Positions 15,101 to 24,887 of a stretch of DNA of 64,000 nucleotides are shown here, piece by piece. This stretch comes from Ophiodon elongatus (taxonomy: Eukaryota; Chordata; Actinopteri; Perciformes; Hexagrammidae): the NCBI GenBank assembly GCA_016806645.1, contig JACSYO010001932.1, positions 2,051,501 to 2,115,500 of the forward strand, given 5' to 3'. The notes beneath the pieces are model-generated. The model was not told where the DNA came from. It did no database searches and was given only the letters and a program-made list of their open reading frames with translations. A program made the position numbers and the translations under genes. Each line of letters opens with the position of its first letter. Positions within the stretch are counted from its first letter, which is position 1.

Positions 15101-16431
15101 GCAAAAGGGTTGAATGGTTGGTCATTTGGCTGTCTGAAGAAGACAGTAAGTGAAATGGAAAGCTGGGCTGCGTGTTATTCATGCAGGAGACGATAGGCCT
15201 GTGAATGGTGTTTGAGAGTGTTTGACAGTTGGAGGTCCTGAATTCACACAGCCATCACTCTCACTCTGTTTTTTGTGTACAGGCTCTCCTCATGCCCTCT
15301 CTTCCTCCTTTACCCCCCTTCCTCGTCTCCTTCTCCTCCCAGAATCGGTATCGTTTTCAAACACTCGCACACACCCTCTGTGCCTCCATCATCATGCAGC
15401 CCATAATGGAGCATCTGCATGAATAGGACATTTTCAGTATGAGCAGAGGAGAGGGGGGGGGCATCATAAAAGGGGTCGGGCTAAATGGGAGCTTGGCTTT
15501 GTGAGGCCGTATTAATCATTTTAATATCCGCAACCTTTATTTTAATGCTAAGCTCTGGGTGCGGATACCCAGCTTGTGGCGTGGCTAAGAGAAAATAACA
15601 CATTGCAGTAACCCGAAACAGCCTCTTCCTCCACCTCTGCCGCCTCCTCCATTCTCCTCCACCAGCAGCACAGAGAGAAAAAGTTTGAAGGCAGACACAG
15701 AGCTTCAACTTTCCTTTTAAATAATTCAAGAACTGGACCAAAAAAAAAAAAGTCCTGGCAAGATTTCTTTCTGGAAATTCTCCTGCAGGGAGCCAGTGTG
15801 CAGGCCCAGGTATGAGCGGAGATGATTCTCTGGAGAGAGTGGAACTCTGAGGAATGAGTTAGAGAAGGGAGGTATTACGACGGCCAACAAGCTGTGTGAT
15901 CTATTCAAAGAATCTCCTCTCCAGAGGATGTTAATGTAAACTCAAACTTCCATCCAGTTCAGCGTATTCGGTTCAACTCCACTCGACACTCTTCTGGCTG
16001 CACGTACCCACTCGGTGCATCTCATGAGTATTTCCTCTGATGTGTTTAACGCGATTTAATTAAGCTTGAATTCCCATCAAGCTTAAAACTGATGCTGTTA
16101 TTTTCTCTGCCAAAAAAGTTGGATGATTTTTTTTTTTTTTTATTCACAGCGTGTTAAATTTGATTGAAGTCTGGGCAGACTGGACACCATGATAAGCTGT
16201 TGATTTTAATTTTTCCTTAAAACACAGTCATCTTATTAAAAAGGATGGATGAGCTTAATCCTTCCAAAAGACGTATAAGCGTCAAACTGCAGCAAAGCCA
16301 TCGCATTAATGTAACAAAAATGAAATGACATTAGCACCATCCTTTAACCAGAGTGTTAGCAATAGTTGAGCCACTCTGAACAGCAAGCCTGACAGTGTTA
16401 ATTCACCCATACAAAAGTCAACAGTACCAGT
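12101..16431. other. non-coding stretch, no gene seen
   Basis: Mostly unique AT-rich sequence. A near-perfect 30-bp palindrome lies at about 12597-12626 (ACTAAT arms). The part 12950-13600 is unique-looking and may hold conserved elements. The part 14640-15060 looks repeat-derived, but I cannot name it. T-run at 16127-16141. Confidence 0.45.
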
Positions 16432-17140
16432 GTATATATTAAGCAGTGAAACATGGAAGGTTGGATGAAACTTCAAGGAGGATGGGAGTTTAAGCCGGAC
16501 TGCAGAGGGATTAATGATTCTGTCCACTTCAAAGGGTCCAATGAAACAGGGTGCCAACTTGCGGGATTCCACCTGATGACAGCCACACCTTCTGACCAGG
16601 ACGATAAATGGGTGCAGGGGTTCGGTGACGGTCAGCAAGGTGCCTGTTCCGGGCGGTCGAACGGAGGACTGGACCTCCCTCCATATCTGCCGCCGCCTAC
16701 GGAGGTTGCCTTGAACGGATTGGGCCCGCCAACTCCTCTTCTTGGACCGGAAAAAAGGGGTGGTTGATAACCCAAGGAGGCCATGAAGGGGGACATACCT
16801 GTGGCGGTGCTGGTAAGGGAGCTGTGGGCACATTCAATCAAGGGCAAGTGTGCGCACCAGGAGGACGGGTGGCGAGCAGTGACACAACGTAAGGCCGTCT
16901 CCTAATCTTGATTTGCCTGCTCCGTCTGGCCGTTAGTCTGAGGATGTTATCCAGAAGGGAGACTGGCGGTAGCACCCAGAGCCCGACAGAAGGCTTTCCA
17001 GACACGATGTCCTGGGGAATGCCGTGCAGTCGGAAGATATGGAGGACCAGGATGTTAGCAGTTTCAGTGGCCGAAGGTAATTTGGGTAGGGGAACGAAAT
17101 GCACAGCCTTGGAAAAACGGTCCACAATAGTTAATATGTT
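16432..17140 (-). mobile_element. Ty3/gypsy integrase remnant, multiply broken
   Basis: On the minus strand it encodes an integrase core piece (NILTIVDRFSKAVHFVPLPK then LHGIPQDIVS), then HSSLTSTATGMSPFMASLGY, and finally the integrase C-terminal block (LAPCFIGPFEVDRIINPSAV then HPTFHVSLL). All are typical of fish chromoviruses. It is dead: the DF-TGLP block with the first catalytic Asp is replaced by the Glu-encoding repeat; the residues after IVS, including the second Asp, are deleted; and the block with the catalytic Glu survives only in another frame. At least two more frame changes follow. No chromodomain or LTR is attached. It need not be the same insertion as 20673-21480. Confidence 0.85.
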
Positions 17141-17148
17141 GGTGCTCC

Positions 17149-17226
17149 CTTCCTCCTCCTCCTCCTCCTCCTCCTCCTCCTCCTCCTCCTCCTCCTCCTC
17201 CTCTTCCTCCTCTTCTTCTTCCTCCC
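17149..17226 (+). repeat. (TCC)n trinucleotide repeat
   Basis: TCC array with TCT variants at its right end. On the minus strand it encodes a poly-Glu run just before the integrase remnant. Confidence 0.97.
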
Positions 17227-18399
17227 CCTGGTCACCCACTGCTTTACTGGGGCCTGGTGTTTCCTCAGGGATGGAGACAATTAGGACAAGGGGAGGTGTC
17301 ATAGAAGGACTCTTTCCCAACACCTCATCCATGAGCACAAACCACAGCCAAGTTGCAGCAGTGGGTTTTCCACTCACTTCCTCTCCTGACCCTGGATACT
17401 TGCAATCCGAAAGCAGAGGAAATCAATTAAAATGAAAAATGAAATGTAATGTAATTAAGACAATTCAAAAGAACAACAGAAGCTAAACGAATGTCAGCAA
17501 ATGTGTTTATTGACTTGGAGTAACACATACTTTGTATTTCTGTTGTCACATTTCTTTTCTGTTTGCAAGGGAGTCACCCTCCCCTTGCAGGCACATTTTC
17601 TCAAAAATGGTCCTAATCACATTGAGAAAATGATGAAAAGAGAAACAGTTATGAATAATGTTAACACAAGGAAGCAAACTTAGAAGATTGACAAATCTTA
17701 CACAGCAGGATATACACAAATCCACATAGAAATTATTTACTTGGATGCCTTATTTTGTTTTTAAAAAAAGAAAAGAAAAAATTGACAACTTGCATCTTTG
17801 TGACAGCAATACAAAAACACAAGGGTTTTGTCCCATCTACTGGTGGTCTTATTAGGAAAGGCTTGAGAGCTCATTTAACTGCAACCTTAATGGTCAAATG
17901 GAGATTTTACAAATGGACTAATGGTTTAACGATACTTGCTGAACTTTTGTCCCCGGTGAAGAGGCACCATTCTCCCCCTCAGCTTGATAAACTGAGCCGT
18001 TTGCTCCTGGCTCCCTCAAACATAACAAAATGTAAATAGTTAGTTTTGCTTCACAACACCAAACAAAAATAGCAAAATAACCAAGTTCAGTTTAGCCGTG
18101 TCGTTAACCTCAACGTGTATAACGTTACTGGACTTTGGAAGTGATGTTCCAGGTTCACAACCCGTGTCCCTGCTCACGTTGCTCCTTTAACCTCGTGACA
18201 GACTTTACAAGATGCTCGCTTGTCTCTTACTATCGTCACCTAACTTAACCGATCCTTTAACAAAACGGTGATGTTATGAGGTCCCTTGTTTTTCAATACG
18301 TAACGTACATTTAAAAGTGATTGCAGCCGCATCTCCCGCTGCTGGTTCACTCGTCACCAGGGCGATTAAAATATCATCTTTATTTCTCGGCTGCATTTG
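17227..18399. other. non-coding stretch between gypsy fragment and CpG segment
   Basis: No gene recognised. The part 17227-17400 continues open frames from the (TCC)n tract but resembles no gypsy or host protein that I know. Confidence 0.45.
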
Positions 18400-18540
18400 A
18401 AGGAGCCTGTAAACGGGACAGCCTCGTCGTAGCCGCTGTGACGCGTTCGGTCTACAGATGCAGCGTCGCTGGATTATGACGCAGCTGGCGCGTAGAATGG
18501 CATGACGTCATGGCTCAAAGTCGCCATAGATAATAATAAT
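18400..18540 (+). promoter_or_regulatory. CpG-dense promoter-like segment with a consensus CRE
   Basis: About 12 CpGs in 100 bp around 18420-18510 and a palindromic TGACGTCA (CREB/ATF site) at 18503-18510, some 220 bp upstream of the ATG at 18727. CpG density is also raised from 18100. No TATA box is evident. It probably belongs to the coiled-coil locus, although a minus-strand transcript is not excluded. Confidence 0.4.
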
Positions 18541-18726
18541 AATACATTTGAGTTATTTAGATCACAGCGTTCGTCCAGAAACTGTATACCCCAGAGTTTA
18601 TTTGGGCTGTATTGATCACAAGCCTAGAAGTGTTTCAGGACTTTCAAGAGACAGCTGGAACGCAGAATAACGTAAGAAAGACAAATGTCTCAAAATAATT
18701 TACACACTGCTCTGTGAGGTCCAGAG

Positions 18727-20064
18727 ATGGAGGAATCACATCAAGTCAATGTGTCAGCGTTTCCCCAAAAGTATTCACAGGATCATCTTGATAAGGAGGT
18801 GTTTAAGACACAATTGGTACACTCGATAGATCCAATAATGCTTTGAAAATGAAGGAGCAGGAATTATCTGAAGTCAGGGTTATGAATGACTCAGTAAGGG
18901 AGGAAAATGTCAGGCTCACAAGAAAGCTGGAAGAGTATCAGTTTGAATTTATTAAGAATGAAATTATGATTGCTGAGGTAGCCCAACTTAATTGTCTGAA
19001 GAATCAAAACCAAACAGAGATTAACAGTCTGAAAATAACTGTTAATTACTTTAAGTTGCATGTAGTGGAGGGTCAGCAAGACAGTGATGACGAGGTGGCC
19101 CAATTGAAATACCTGAATGAGACAACGAACAAAAAGTTAAAAAACCTTTTGGCAACTTTGCAAGATTACGAGGAAAGAGAGACCTGTGATCGAGCAGAAT
19201 AAGTTAATTACTGATAAACTGGCCCTGCTTGAATTTCAGACAGAGAGTAAACATAATGATAAGGCAGAAGTTAAATATCTGCAGGAAAATGAGAAAATCC
19301 TACCTCAGAAAATCCAGAGCTTGATTGCTGAGGTGGCCCGCATTGAATCTCTGAGAGAGGAAAAACAAGGAGACATTGAACATGTGTCTTTTACAGAGCG
19401 TGACCGTCAGTGTCAAGTAAGAGAAAGTCACAGAGCCAACAGGGATAAAGATGAGGTAATAGACAGACAGAAGCGGACCAATGTAGAAAATCTGTCAGAG
19501 ATCAACCATTTGAGCCTAGCACTGCAGGACTTTCGGAAAAAGGAAATCATTCTGAGTGAGCAGAATGAGAGCATCTGTGATGAGCTCGCTCACCTTAAGT
19601 TTCTGATGGCTAAACAATATGACGAGAATAAAAAACTGAAGACAATTATGCACAATTTGCAACAATCAAGATGTGATCTTAAAAACCAGCTCAAGATGAG
19701 GCAGGAAGAGTAGATACTTGCTGGCCATCAGAATTTGAGAGAGGAATGCCGTATTTTTGCTGAAAGTACAGACTCATCTGAGAATCAGAGAGATGAGAGC
19801 CTTGACGAGAATACACCTGACGATCAAACAGATGAGAGTACACCTGAAGACCTGAAGACCAGACCTTCGTGGTTTCGCCGTGCTAAAGGTCTACTGAAAG
19901 TAGGATTGTATATTGGCGCTGGCATCGGGCTTACACTTCTTCAAATACGAATATGGACAATGTATGACTACACTCCATACCTTAACGGCTGCCCGTTGGA
20001 ATCTGTCTGCAACTTGCTACAGAGCTTCAACAGCTTTCATGACATCAACCCTCCTTCCTTCTAA
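18727..20064 (+). pseudogene. intronless coiled-coil gene with C-terminal membrane anchor, broken (unrecognised family)
   Basis: Four consecutive open segments: 18727-18843 (ATG start, MEESHQVNVS), about 18807-19199, 19186-19710 and 19714-20061. The first break (TGA 18844) and the second (TAA 19200) are opposite-sign frameshifts, so segments 1, 3 and 4 share a frame. The third break is a single TAG at 19711-19713. The protein is a long heptad-type coiled coil with recurrent E-(V/L)-A-x-(L/I)-x-x-L blocks (EVAQLNCLK, EVAQLKYLN, EVARIESLR, ELAHLKFLM). Then come an acidic linker, a basic SWFRRAKG, one membrane segment (GLLKVGLYIGAGIGLTLLQI, about 19891-19950) and a tail of about 35 residues with two Cys, ending INPPSF. 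That layout resembles KASH-type tail-anchored nuclear-envelope proteins, but the family is not established. No introns, so a retrocopy is possible. Confidence 0.7.
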
Positions 20065-20182
20065 ACAGGACAAACTACATTACAAAACAGAACAACTTCC
20101 GACTCCAATGGAAATTCTAACAACAGATTCCCCAGTAAAGATTCAGCAAATTTCTAAACTATTCGTTTCTAAATATAAATTA

Positions 20183-20188
20183 TGAATA
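20183..20188 (+). promoter_or_regulatory. AATAAA polyadenylation signal of the coiled-coil locus
   Basis: GAATAAAATAGC lies about 120 bases after the TAA at 20062-20064. No A-tail follows, so it does not by itself prove a processed copy. Confidence 0.45.
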
Positions 20189-20220
20189 AAATAGCTATTC
20201 TTAATATCTATTTAGAAATG

Positions 20221-20345
20221 TAAGGATGGCACGGTGGTGCAGTGGTGATCTCTGGATGGATTTTTTGTGTGGATTTTCTCTGGCTGAGGTATGTGTGTGT
20301 GTGAATGATGGCCTCTCGCCTAATGTGAACTGTGATAGTTCATAT
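20221..20345 (+). mobile_element. internally deleted relative of the 30707 SINE-like element
   Basis: GGCACGGTGGTGCAGTGGTG, then TGTGTGGATTTTCTC, GTGTGTGAATGATGGC and CTCGCCTAATGTGAACTG follow the order of the 30.7 kb element but with large gaps. Confidence 0.55.
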
Positions 20346-20490
20346 TGAGTGATCAGAAAAATAATATACAAATTGTAAAAAAATTGTAAAATCAATATAA
20401 ATTAAATAAGAACCTTTGATTATCAAAATAATGACAAAAATCAAAATCAAAATGAACACTTAAAATATAAAACATGTATTCACACAGACA

Positions 20491-20672
20491 AATATGTTTT
20501 GAAAATTAAGGAGCAGGAAATTTCTGAAGTCAGGGTTATGAATGACTGGGCGTATGAGGTGCTGGAATCAGTAATATGTTCCTTAAAATTGGAGTTAAGC
20601 AAAGTGAGGAAATGAGAAAATCCTAAGTAAGAAGGACCAGATCTTGATTGCTTAGGTGGCCCGCCTCGAATC
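20491..20672 (+). pseudogene. second, eroded copy of the coiled-coil gene, ended by the gypsy LTR
   Basis: The stretch 20500-20552 repeats 18845-18890 of the first copy almost base for base (AAGGAGCAGGAA, CTGAAGTCAGGGTTATGAAT). The stretch 20609-20672 repeats 19285-19355 (AATGAGAAAATCCTA, TTGATTGCT, AGGTGGCCCGC). The intervening 360 bp of the first copy are replaced by about 55 bp of poor similarity. There are in-frame stops, and the ATG of the first copy is ATT here. The sequence stops at the LTR boundary. A dead duplicate fragment, 430 bp downstream of the first copy. Confidence 0.85.
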
Positions 20673-21136
20673 TGTTATGGTTAGTTGTACTGGACCCAAA
20701 AGCTGACACAGAGACGGCAGAGTTGATGAAGGAACGGGTTTTAATTGGTAATGGGGGGCAAAGGGAGGCAGATGATAGATGGAGGACAGGCTGGCTGAGG
20801 AACGGGCCGGTGGCTTGTGGAGCTGGGGGTGAATGCAGGGAGGGAGATGAGGCGGCGTGAGTGCCGGTGGCTGGGCTGCGGTGCAGGCACGGAGATCTTG
20901 AGACAAAGAAGAAAGATGTTAGTCGCAGGATCACACAAAGAAAACACAAGAAAATACTCTTAGTCGAAAATAAGACAAAGAGTTGCCGAGATTAAAGCTA
21001 CCACTGAGCTGACGAAACAATCTGGCGATGAGTGGGGAGAAAGCCAGCATACTTGAACTGCGCGAGCTTGATGGTCTGATTGTAGGCAGGTGCGGAGATG
21101 AGCCCAGGTGCCGGGTGATGGAAGCCACGCCCACGC

Positions 21137-21167
<31 letters not shown>

Positions 21168-21243
21168 ATACACAGAGAGAACAGAGGGGGGGACACAAGG
21201 ACCACCACCAGAAAAGGGCTGGAGTCACAGCAGAGCCGTGACA
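20673..21243 (-). mobile_element. gypsy 3' LTR, 571 bp
   Basis: On the minus strand it starts TGTCACGG at 21243, directly after the polypurine-like GGAGGG tract, and ends CCATAACA at 20673, giving TG...CA termini. AATTAAAACCCG near 20740 can serve as polyadenylation signal, followed by a U5-like segment. A (CA)n stretch (21136-21165) sits inside it. Its 3' end abuts the second copy of the coiled-coil gene. No matching 5' LTR was seen in the window, so a target duplication cannot be tested. Confidence 0.8.
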
Positions 21244-21480
21244 GCACCCTCCAAGCGCCCCACCAGGCTTGTTTGGGTGCTCCCGATAAAAGTCCCGGAC
21301 AAGGGAAGCATCCAGGAGCGTTCCTCTGGGGCATAACCCTCCCAGTCTACAAGGTACTGGAATCCCCGGCCCTGGCGGCGGACATCCAGAATCCGCCGAA
21401 CCGTGAAATCCGGGTGTCCATCGATGACCCGGGTGGGAGGCGGGAAGGCGGCAGGAGGGCACAGGGGATTGGAGGACACT
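21244..21480 (-). mobile_element. Ty3/gypsy chromovirus: chromodomain end of pol, 5'-truncated and frameshifted
   Basis: On the minus strand this encodes a chromodomain typical of the pol C-terminus of fish gypsy elements: PPTRVIDGHPDFTVRRILDV, then GFQYLVDWEGYAPEERSW. Past ERSW the frame is lost, and the expected continuation (REHPNKPGG) is found in another frame, so there is one frameshift. It runs straight into a short purine-rich tract (GGAGGG) and then the LTR at 21243, the order expected at the 3' end of such an element. Everything upstream (gag, protease, RT, RNase H, integrase core) is absent here. Confidence 0.85.
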
Positions 21481-21485
21481 GGCTT

Positions 21486-24097
21486 AAGTCCTCACCTATC
21501 AGAGTTCATTTGAACAGCTGCCTGCAGAGCCGTATCAGCTCTATGAGTGGACAAACAGCCCACTCCACTGCAAATAATTGTCACCAGGATGACACTAGAA
21601 AATGTGTTGTGTGATTGTATGTCCTGGAACGAATCTCACATAGCCAGGCCACAAATGTTGCTTTGCATTGCATTGTGGTCTGACATGGCACAGGAAAAAA
21701 AACTGACCTGGCTCAGTTGTGAGGTTCATTCAAATGTTTCAGCACCACATCAGTCCCTCTGCTGCTAATGTTTTAATGTAAGAACAAACCAAATAATCAA
21801 GCACAGCAATAATAATGCTTAAAATGTAAATAACTATTCAGATTTTTTAATCATACCCTCTCTAGCCAGTAGATGTATTAAAATTGGCATAACAAATTAA
21901 CATTTCATTCAGATTAGATTCAACTTTATATCTAAACCATCTGTCACTGCCTGCCACTCTCCCAGTGGCGGGGGAGAGAGACAGAGGGACCACGGTGTGA
22001 GATAGCTATCTAATTATTATCTGATTTGTGGAATGATAAACAGTACGTTCATCAAATTTAATGGCACCAAATGTGAAATCGGCTACTAGGTCACCGAAGC
22101 AGGAGAAGCATGTGTGTGTGTTTTAACCAACACAATGACACATCAATTGTGCACTTCCTGTGACTGGTTCAAATGGTGTTCACACCTAAATGAACCTCTC
22201 CAGAGTTCACTTGACGGCGGTCCGAGACCACCCCTCCGAGGCTGATCAGGGAGAGTTTGGCGTTCACACCAACCGGTCTAAACAAGGCTGGTGTGAATGT
22301 GCCCTTGGACATGAGAAATTGAGAGGTTAAAATAACAACATAGCATTGCTTGTTGCTATCATAAAGCACACACTGAGGCCTGGCTGTCAACTGCTTGGCT
22401 CAGTTCACAACCAGAGTTCTTTTCCAGGCAAAAATATCATGGCTAAAACTGGCTTTGGGAGCCATCATCATAAGTTTTGACATTTATCAGAAGTAACCTG
22501 AGAACAGACATCCGTAGCAGCCTTAAATGAGATGAGAACATCTTCAATCTAATCAAGAATACCCAGCAGAGGATCTCCTTCCTGTGTCCAGTCAGTGTAT
22601 CACAGCTAACTCAATTCTATTGATCGCCATGCGTCACAGCAGGCTAATATGTTTCTGCCTCCTACAGCTGTGGGTTGCACACAAACAACAAGGGAAGGAT
22701 GAAGGAGACCACTTGTTATGACCACCTCCTAACCCTCAGGAGGATGGTTCTCATTGTGTTTACTTGCAAAATTTGAATCACTACTCAATCCTGTCTCCTA
22801 CTAAATATGCTGATACTATTTGGTTTGCCAAATACTTGTCGGAGTAAGCATTACTGCTGTCTGGATTCACTGGCAATGTTGTTTTTACACAACGAGCAGG
22901 AGTGGAACAACATTAGCGTTCATCTGGAGTTCTGTCTCTGTCTTTGTTTTGCTTTAAAGTCCCCACAAAGTCACAAATGTGCAAACTATATTTTGTGAGG
23001 TCCAGTTGTTTTAAATTCCAATAATCTTTCAACTTTTCCTGTGACATTTCTCTGATTACTTTGTTTTGCCTCCCGCTGCATCTCTTCTCTGGCTGTGTTT
23101 ACTACTTGTCTTTTTCTCCCCTTCGTCGTTGCCTCTGCCTTCATCACTCCTCACCACTTCCCCTGATACTTATAATCCTTCCTACTTCTGTCTTCTCAGT
23201 TTATTTCATCCCTCTCTTGTTTGCCCCCATCCCTCCCGTAACACCCTCCAATCCCTCCGCGCTATCTTCCATCTTCTTCCTCCTCTGCGGTTTCTCGCAC
23301 TTGCTGTTAGAAGTGACAGCAGGTCACATCAGCCCCGAGCCAAGCTGTGCTGTTTCAGGCTCTACCAAGCTCGGCCAACTGCTCTGTTTGGCCGACCTGA
23401 TGGTGCTGCAGTCTTTACAACAACCCCCGCCATCCTCGTCCTCCTCCTCAATCCCACAACAATCAAACTCCACGCCAGTCGCTGAGCCTGTTCTCAACTG
23501 TCATTAGCCTAATTGTCATACTGCCGAGCTCCTTTTCTTTCTGCCAACTGTGGGACTTGTCCACCTGAATGCCAAGCACTGGGCTCATCCAAAAGAGCTT
23601 CACCCTGCTAAAGGCAAACACTGTTCCCATCCAATATATCCCTATTGTCCTGATTTCCCATTAGGGCTTCATTCCAAAACAGTACCACATCTTCCATCAA
23701 CTGATAATGATCAGCTGAACTGGACCACACAGATTTAATGTGAGCACCTGTAAATGTACCTGTTAATCTTACTGGGGCTCCGACCACGTTTTAACACCCC
23801 AGCCAACTGTTCTCTAGCTTCCCAGCACAAAATGGGAGTCATGGGAAATGAGACTTGCTCATCTAGCCAGACAGGGAGAGCAAACAAAGAAACCCAACAG
23901 GTAATAAGAGACAGCACTTGAATCTGATCTGTTGAATTCAATATTATTGACAATTATTATTATCATTATTTTTATAATCAATAATATACTTTATTTGTAA
24001 GACCTTTCATACAATAGATGATATTCTCAATCATATTATTGAGTGCACTGTCGACCAATCGTTAGACCATCGTTTGCAAACACATTCTCCAGTTATG
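21486..24097. other. non-coding stretch with one MITE-like fragment
   Basis: About 22165-22290 resembles the 60470 repeat in reverse (GTTCACACC, GGTCCGAGACCACCCCTCCG, GCGTTCACACC). The pyrimidine-rich part 23060-23510 has a long open frame but no recognisable protein. Otherwise nothing. Confidence 0.45.
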
Positions 24098-24133
24098 GCT
24101 TGTTGCTGTGCTTGTTGCTATGCTTGCTGCTAT
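24098..24133 (+). repeat. 12-bp tandem repeat, three copies
   Basis: Units GCTTGTTGCTGT, GCTTGTTGCTAT and GCTTGCTGCTAT. Confidence 0.9.
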
Positions 24134-24372
24134 GAGCTTCTTTTTGAGTCTTCTTCTTGCTCTCTAGTGGTCAAAAGTGGTTTCAATAGGATTGGTTGTT
24201 TTCAATCGACTTAAAAAAATACTTGTGTCCAATGATAAACCCCTACATTGTGGCCAAAAAGTTGTACTTTTACAGTTCAATGCTAATATACTGATGTCAA
24301 ACTCAAGGGGGCACGGGAGGAAAAGTGAGTGGATCACCGAATGCAGCAGCTTTCATCTGCTAGGGACCATGA

Positions 24373-24421
24373 ACAGTGCATGAATACAGTGCATGAATAC
24401 AGTGCATGAATACAGTGCATG
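24373..24421 (+). repeat. 13-bp tandem repeat, 3.8 copies
   Basis: Identical copies of ACAGTGCATGAAT. Confidence 0.97.
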
Positions 24422-24838
24422 CCAGCAGTGATGTTGAGTCCTAGACATTGGCCTACATTGTGTCCTGATGTGTCGATACTGGTGTGTCACTAACCCATAG
24501 GATGACATGTTCAAAGCAAGTTCCTCATAGCAGCTCTATAATGGACTTTAAATGTGTGCTGATTACAGCACAGTGGTAGTATATGTTTCTTTTTCTTTTT
24601 ATTATATTATTAGTGCATTGCATTATTCCATCAGCCTTTAAATTTCACCTCATTCATGGCATTATATTATTGATATTCAATCATTTAGTGATATCATCCA
24701 ACTCCATTAACACATTTGACATTTGTAGCCCATTATGAGACACATTTTATTGCATTTTGACATGAGGTTACACAGCACTTAACCAGTCAGTACATTGCTA
24801 TTGTATGCTACAGTAAATTACTGCATGTGTTCGACAAG

Positions 24839-24886
<48 letters not shown>
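24839..24886 (+). repeat. (CT)n microsatellite
   Basis: CT run with one TTT interruption near its start. Confidence 0.98.

Positions 24887-24887
<1 letters not shown>

Noticed and set aside
18670..18723. Mini-intron (GTAAGA...CCAG) in the 5' part of the coiled-coil locus
   Set aside because: Only about 54 bp with no pyrimidine tract, below the usual size of fish introns.
23061..23507. 148-codon frame
   Set aside because: Pyrimidine-rich, stop-poor DNA with no domain, splice support or codon signature.
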